Assembly (NCBI GenBank): GCA_030272155.1
Contig: CP126202.1
Span: forward strand, 1-64,000
Origin: Tetradesmus obliquus
Lineage: Eukaryota; Chlorophyta; Chlorophyceae; Sphaeropleales; Scenedesmaceae
Length of the DNA stretch: 64,000 nt
Direction: 5' to 3'
The notes beneath the pieces were generated by a model that was not told the DNA's origin, did not search any database, and was given only the letters and a program-made list of their open reading frames with translations. Every line of letters begins with the position of its first letter. Within the stretch, counting starts at the first letter, position 1. Positions 61,596 to 64,000 of this stretch are shown here, one piece after another. The position numbers and the translations under genes are program-made.

Positions 61596-64000
61596 GCCGT
61601 AGGGTTACAACCGCCTGAAGCAGTTCAGTGACAAGCGCCTCATGGTGAGCGACACAGCTGCACCTGCTGCTGCAGGGCCTGCCTGCAGGCACTGTGGCCT
61701 GGCTTGCTGGCTGCTGCACCCATGTGTTTGCTGTCAATACGTGCGCTTGTCAGCAGAGTGCGGTACACTGTTGCTGGCTGGGCGAGCAAGACACACACAA
61801 CCCGGTCTAATGCCTTTTCTATGTCATAAACATGCTTGGCTCCCTCGCTGCCTTCACAACTTGCTTCGATGCACTACAACTAAGCTACACTGCACCCCCC
61901 CCCCCCCCCCCCCCCGCCCCCTCCTCCCCTTGCACTACAGAACTACTGGACCTACAACCACATTCCGGAGTACACCTGGTTTAAGCAGGTCGGCAACCGC
62001 AGTGACGTGCTGGTGCTGGGCAACACCACGCTCTGGGAGATGGGCAACAAGTGAGTGGCGCACTGCCGCAACAAGCGGCTTGTGCATTGGCATGTGTTTG
62101 GAGATGCAGAGCCAGGTGCACTTTTTTACTGTTGTGCGGACAACTCTGAAACCACCACGCTCTGGGAGATGGGCAACAAGTCAGTGCAGCGGCATGTGTT
62201 GACAAGTTAGTGTGCCTTGATGAGTGCGCAAAGGCACAGCTAGGTTGACTTTATTTACAGATGTGTGGTTGGCAGGCAACACAGCGCTCTGGAATATGGG
62301 CAACAAGTGGGTGGCGCAGCGTGTGATGTTCATGAGCTAATAGAGGCAGAGCTTGGTTGCCTTTCTGTACAGATGTGCCGGCTTGCAGGCAACACCCATG
62401 TCGGGGGATATGGGCCACTGGTGGCGCGCACCAGCAGCATACATATGCGCACGTGCACATGCACTGACAGAGCCATATCTCGCTCCAAAAAGCATGGTGC
62501 TGCAATAGCAGCACATGCACGAACACGTGGGTGTACTCACAAGGTCAGGAATGTGCAAGGCGCTGCGTGCTGCCTGCGAGACGCTTGCGCCTGCGTCACA
62601 GCAAGCACGGCCAGTTGGCAGTGGACTGGCTCACTGCAGCACTCCTTATGTCGCCTCGCCACACTGCACCACCCCCCTGCTGCCCTGCACCACACTGCAC
62701 CACCCCCCTGCTGCCCTGCACCCCTCGCTTCACCCCCCTGCTGCCCTGCACCCCTCGCTTCACCCCCCTGCTGCCCTGCACCCCTCGCTTCACCCCCCTG
62801 CTGCCCTGCACCCCTCGCTTCACCCCCCTGCTGCCCTGCACCCCTCGCTTCACCCCCCTGCTGCCCTGCACCCCTCGCTTCACCCCCCTGCTGCCCTGCA
62901 CCCCTCGCTTCACCCCCCTGCTGCCCTGCACCCCTCGCTTCACCCCCCTGCTGCGCTAGGTACCTGCGCTGCAGCAAGGACGTGCAGTTCAACAGTGACA
63001 TCCTCAAGTACGCGCTGGGCGAGACCAACTACTGGAACTACATCTACCACAACGGCCCCGGCTCCCTGTTCAGCGGCTACATGTGGAGCCTGGACGTGTT
63101 TGTGGACTACGCATGGGCGCAGCTGGGCACACTCAACAACGTGCTGGTGGTGCTGCTCATCGTGGAGGTGCGGCGAAGCATTACAGTACTGATTAGCAGT
63201 GCAGACCGTACGCTTGGGCACTTTCCACTGTCTCGTGTGTAATGTATGTATCTGCCTTTAGCTGGTGGTGCTGCTCATCGTGGAGGTGCGGATGGTTACT
63301 AGCAGTGCAGCATACTGTGACGAGACACTTTCAGTCGTATGTTGGTATTGTACATGTACACGCTGCGTGTTGCTGGGTGCTGCTCATGGTGGAGGTGCGG
63401 ATGATGTGATGAGCAGCACAGCAAGTGCGCTGGGGCGCCTACCAACCGTTGTTGCTCTGTGTGTACATGCTGTGAGTTTCGCGTGCTGCACATCCCTGCA
63501 GATGTGCGGCGCAGGACCAAAAAGCATTCACAGGGGTTTCAGTTGCATGTGTAGCACTGGATGCTCTGAGCTGGCACACTCTCACCAAGCCCCGTGTAGG
63601 CCATGTGCTGAGCTCAGCTTGGCCGAACGGCTCGGCTAGGAGCTGCCGGCTACTGCATGCTGGTGCCATGTGCACCAACCCCAGGTGGTGCATTGAGACT
63701 TGATTGATTTCAAACCTCCTGCTGCTGCTGCTGCTGCTACTGCCGCTGCTACTGCCGTGTTCCGCTGCGCCAGGCTGTGCTGGTACAGCTGGTGTCCATG
63801 AGCTATAAGTTTGCACTTGGTAGCTCGTACCTTCCTCATGCTGCTGCTGCTGCTGCTGCTGCTGCTCATGCTGGTATCTGACTGTTGTACCGTTGCTGCT
63901 TGCAGGCTGTGCTGGTGCAGCTGGTGGCCATGAGCTATGAATTTGTGCTGCTCAAGGCGGCCAACTGCGAGGCCATGAAGCGCTTCAGCGTGTTCCTGGC
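39448..64000 (+). CDS. TmcB-like multi-pass membrane protein with TPR and PAS domains (3' end outside window)
   Basis: Forty exons traced in phase, at least 1769 residues, running off the right edge. Ends: 39448-39563, 39821-39875, 40126-40215, 40446-40501, 40688-40697, 40975-41016, 41292-41416, 41742-41805, 42076-42160, 42502-42584, 42792-42811, 43153-43327, 43948-44100, 44494-44658, 45180-45257, 45635-45712, 46285-46408, 46985-47016, 47335-47402, 47763-47944, 48648-48778, 49143-49196, 49527-49591, 50545-50650, 51254-51370, 51607-51737, 52213-52318, 53218-53448, 54235-54375, 55069-55325, 55498-55926, 56617-56773, 57490-57779, 59474-59941, 60209-60373, 60785-60989, 61603-61644, 61941-62050, 62960-63167, 63906-64000+. 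Residues 80-400 hold many membrane helices. Residues 410-640 are the TmcB/TmcC TPR-type region (DGQAARTQIQLASKNSPSLV; VYRRVLERYPANGKLLKVYG). Four PAS-like units follow at about 645-755, 760-835, 865-910 and 985-1045. After an acidic/Gly-rich linker, membrane helices return at about 1525-1545 and 1720-1760. It is probably a membrane sensor; ligand and output are unknown. Exons 5 and 14 are the least certain. Confidence 0.87.
40688..40697 (+). other. 10-nt microexon with GC donor (PAS gene exon 5)
   Basis: The bases G-ATA-TGG-AAG follow a CTGCAG acceptor and precede GCGAGT, a GC-type donor in the AAG|GCGAGT context. Only this reading restores phase 0 between exon 4 (phase 2) and exon 6, giving DLW-IWK-VFYWVLFR, which matches the family layout. 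Confidence 0.55.
41940..42065. repeat. CTG/CCG-rich tract before exon 9
   Basis: About 120 bp of CTG with CCG, TTG and CAC interruptions directly upstream of the exon 9 acceptor. Confidence 0.9.
43427..43693 (+). repeat. Three donor-edge copies of PAS gene exon 12
   Basis: Copies at 43427-43470, 43517-43562 and 43653-43693 of the exon 12 end (TTCATCGTGTACTACCTCAT, CACGGTGAG) lie in the downstream intron, about 90-140 bp apart and increasingly diverged. Each keeps a GGTGAG donor. Confidence 0.9.
43790..43873 (+). repeat. Acceptor-edge copy of PAS gene exon 13
   Basis: Intron end plus exon start (CCATGTATCATG, GTGTGCCGCTC, GCCGTACTACTA, GACCTGGTCAACGCGGTGTG) is duplicated upstream of the real acceptor at 43947. 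The copy's AG dinucleotide is changed (CCAGTTGCCG). Confidence 0.9.
44182..44226 (+). repeat. Donor-edge copy of PAS gene exon 13
   Basis: CAGCCAGCTGACATGGGT plus CAGGCGGCAGCGCAGCAGC repeats the exon 13 end and the first intron bases, 95 bp downstream. The donor in the copy is GGTCAG. Confidence 0.9.
44706..44945 (+). repeat. Three donor-edge copies of PAS gene exon 14
   Basis: Copies at 44706-44760, 44803-44855 and 44893-44945 of the exon end (GTGTACCGCTTCAAGGACGT, GTACGAGGTGCG) and the following intron bases (GGCTGCAGC). They are about 90-100 bp apart and resemble successive tandem duplications. Confidence 0.93.
46058..46230 (+). repeat. Two acceptor-edge copies of PAS gene exon 17
   Basis: Copies at 46058-46105 and 46168-46225 of the exon start (GTGCGCAAGGACGG, CAGGCTGCGCGCACGCAGAT), with shared preceding intron sequence (TGTCTGCTGTTGCC). 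The real exon starts at 46285. Confidence 0.9.
46540..46600 (+). repeat. Donor-edge copy of PAS gene exon 17
   Basis: Diverged copy of the exon end: ACGTCATTTACCTGAGCC, GGGACGTGGCCAAAATGCTC, GAGTGTG. It is followed by a G-only run at 46599-46616. Confidence 0.8.
48130..48385 (+). repeat. Two donor-edge copies of PAS gene exon 20
   Basis: Copies near 48140-48195 and 48300-48385 repeat CTTCCTGGAGTACGTGCGCA, ACGACCCCTGG and, in the second, the next 60 bp of intron (GTGAGGC-CGGCGG, AATGC-ACCTGTGCTTGGGAT). The duplicated unit therefore includes both exon end and intron start. Confidence 0.92.
48838..48902 (+). repeat. Donor-edge copy of PAS gene exon 21
   Basis: GGTGCAGCTGACTGCGCTGC, TGGGCAACATTG and GCGAGGAGCTGTC repeat the exon 21 end and the intron start 70 bp downstream. 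Confidence 0.9.
49774..49795. other. 10-bp-arm hairpin in an AT-rich intron
   Basis: Arms CTTTTGGTCT and AGACCAAAAG flank GA. A second perfect palindrome, TATGTTATATAACATA, sits at 49955-49970. The surrounding 49.7-50.0 kb is AT-richer than the rest of the gene, suggesting an inserted element within the 953-bp intron. Confidence 0.6.
50018..50052 (+). repeat. G-run cluster
   Basis: Several G runs of 4-10 bases lie in about 35 bp, and another run of 14 G at 50389-50402, all in one intron on the transcribed-sense strand. They could form a G-quadruplex in DNA or pre-mRNA. Confidence 0.8.
51045..51215 (+). repeat. Two acceptor-edge copies of PAS gene exon 25
   Basis: Copies at 51045-51110 and 51145-51210 resemble the real start at 51242-51300: CCGCAGGA-CGCAGCGTGTTC, CCCATCCTGCTG, GTGCAGAAGC. 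Both copies then diverge into TTCCCTGTTGACTGC. Confidence 0.9.
51845..52045 (+). repeat. Two donor-edge copies of PAS gene exon 26
   Basis: Copies at 51855-51912 and 51983-52042 of the exon end: GAGCTGGT-GG-CGGCC, GCGGGCTGAGCAC, GACATTGAAGGCTTTGACAG. The first copy keeps a GTGAGG donor. Confidence 0.92.
52605..53185 (+). repeat. Four acceptor-edge copies of PAS gene exon 28
   Basis: Copies begin near 52609, 52715, 52979 and 53128, each with CAG followed by GCCACTGTGGAGCACGGCGG and ACGACCAGCGCAT-CT. The second and third extend through GTGGTGGCTGACAGCCTG, most of the exon's first third. The real exon starts at 53218. Confidence 0.95.
53628..53988 (+). repeat. Two donor-edge copies of PAS gene exon 28
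   Basis: Copies at 53635-53712 and 53905-53985 of GACGGCATGAGCCTGGCAGG, GCTGCTGCCGCTGCCC and GGCTTCATGAAGG. Together with the upstream copies, exon 28 is bracketed by fragments of its own two halves. Confidence 0.95.
54136..54211 (+). repeat. Tandem duplication before exon 29
   Basis: GCAGCCTATGCACCAACTTT plus CTTCGCTG is repeated about 35 bp apart within the intron end. Confidence 0.9.
56355..56565 (+). repeat. Two acceptor-edge copies of PAS gene exon 32
   Basis: Copies at 56355-56420 and 56490-56550 of CCTGCAGCCTGGTCAACCTG, CCGGC, GGCACCGGCGC. The first keeps the reading frame for 18 codons and ends in GGCAAGTATG, so it could act as an alternative exon start. Confidence 0.88.
57238..57295 (+). 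repeat. Acceptor-edge copy of PAS gene exon 33
   Basis: A 53-bp perfect copy of the intron end and the first 17 codons of exon 33 (from GGCCGTGTCCAAGGACGGCA to CGTCATGCTGCGCCT), 250 bp upstream of the real acceptor at 57489. Confidence 0.95.
57735..59245 (+). repeat. Seven-unit array of about 240 bp carrying exon 33 donors
   Basis: The motif GAGGACCTGCACAACAGGCT, GGACAGCAG|GTGCGG occurs in exon 33 (57751) and again near 57994, 58237, 58495, 58745, 58971 and 59209, at spacings of 226-258 bp. Each unit also carries intron sequence (GGCATGGAGG, TTCAGGTCTGGTTG, GGGTGTGATGCGGCCAAGGG or variants). All six intronic copies keep a GT after the AGCAG. The copy at 58218-58265 has an upstream CAG acceptor and is 48 bp, phase 2 at both ends, so it could be an in-frame cassette encoding RGAASPEEDLHNRLDS. 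Confidence 0.95.
61045..61310 (+). repeat. Three donor-edge copies of PAS gene exon 36
   Basis: Copies end near 61096, 61207 and 61304: TACAACGTGCTGCGCCACCT, GCACCAGGGGCTGTACCTGG. The first is nearly perfect and later ones decay progressively (the third reads CTTGATG at the donor). Confidence 0.93.
61380..61437 (+). mobile_element. 5'-truncated LINE-like 3' end, second copy
   Basis: TCCTCGTTGAGTGGAGCA followed by TGTAATGTAATGTA matches the end at 19575-19608. It is inserted in a PAS-gene intron in the sense orientation, so it adds TGTAA poly(A)-like signals inside the transcript. Confidence 0.45.
61528..61593. repeat. (CTG)22 beside exon 37 acceptor
   Basis: Twenty-two pure CTG units end 9 bp before the exon 37 start (CCGCCGTAG acceptor). 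Length changes would alter the branch-to-acceptor distance. Confidence 0.97.
61896..61920. repeat. Poly-C run before exon 38
   Basis: More than twenty C with one G, within 45 bp of the exon 38 acceptor, serving as its pyrimidine tract. Confidence 0.95.
62145..62420 (+). repeat. Three donor-edge copies of PAS gene exon 38
   Basis: Copies near 62150-62185, 62272-62320 and 62385-62435 of GGCAACACCACGCTCTGGGA, GATGGGCAACAAGTGAGTGG, with increasing divergence. Confidence 0.88.
62671..62955. repeat. 30-bp minisatellite forming exon 39 pyrimidine tract
   Basis: Eight perfect 30-bp units (CACCCCCCTG, CTGCCCTGCA, CCCCTCGCTT) occupy 62701-62940, with a variant unit before and a partial one after. The partial unit ends CTGCGCTAG, which is the acceptor of exon 39 (62960). 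Confidence 0.97.
63255..63415 (+). repeat. Two donor-edge copies of PAS gene exon 39
   Basis: Copies at 63259-63312 and 63365-63410 of CTGGTGGTGCTGCTCATCGT, GGAGGTGCGG and AGCAGTGCAG-(intron). Confidence 0.9.
63765..63815 (+). repeat. Acceptor-edge copy of PAS gene exon 40
   Basis: CCAGGCTGTGCTGGTACAGC, TGGT-TCCATGAGCTATAA repeats the exon 40 start (63903-63940) 137 bp upstream. In frame it would read ...MSYKFALGSS. Confidence 0.9.

Noticed and set aside
62265..63242. 325-codon plus-strand ORF with PAALHPSLHPP-type repeats
   Set aside because: A read-through of intron ghosts and the 30-bp minisatellite that merges with exon 39. Phase analysis places the exon start at 62960.

Overview
The window starts at a chromosome end. 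Positions 1-299 are C-strand telomere repeats of the CCCTAAA (TTTAGGG, Arabidopsis) type, and everything to the right is nuclear DNA of a green alga. GC-rich exons, many GT-AG introns, abundant CAG/CTG tracts, a plant SBP-box factor, TGTAA poly(A) signals and a TmcB-type PAS membrane protein point to a chlorophycean alga. The telomere type argues against Chlamydomonas, whose repeat is TTTTAGGG, and fits a Sphaeropleales/Scenedesmaceae-like genome. The genus is an inference.

Layout. 1-3.2 kb is subtelomere: telomere repeats, interstitial telomere-like blocks, an 11-bp tandem repeat, a small signal-peptide ORF, and a divergent ORF pair whose left member is broken by a stop and a frameshift and runs into telomere-like repeats. 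Then come six spliced genes, each reconstructed by carrying exon phase across every intron: a choline-transporter-like (SLC44/CTL) protein (minus, 3871-9198); an SBP-box transcription factor with ankyrin repeats (plus, 10648-17165); a cationic amino acid transporter (minus, 21064-26210); a secreted cysteine-rich PAN/apple-like protein (plus, 29334-32404); a probable organelle-targeted helical-repeat (mTERF-like) protein with two alternative last exons (minus, 34549-38284); and a very large TmcB-like multi-pass membrane protein with TPR and four PAS-like domains (plus, from 39448 past the right end). Two divergent pairs share upstream regions: CTL/SBP and mTERF-like/PAS. The genes do not form an operon or an obvious pathway.

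The most unusual signal is in the introns. In the 24.5-kb PAS gene about 45 partial copies of exon ends are scattered in the flanking introns. Upstream introns carry copies of the exon's 5' edge with its acceptor. Downstream introns carry copies of the exon's 3' edge with its donor. Whole-exon copies are not seen. The extreme case is a seven-unit array of about 240 bp at 57.7-59.2 kb. The CTL, mTERF-like and SBP genes show the same thing more sparsely. This looks like repeated tandem duplication across splice junctions, and it gives these introns dozens of decoy splice sites.
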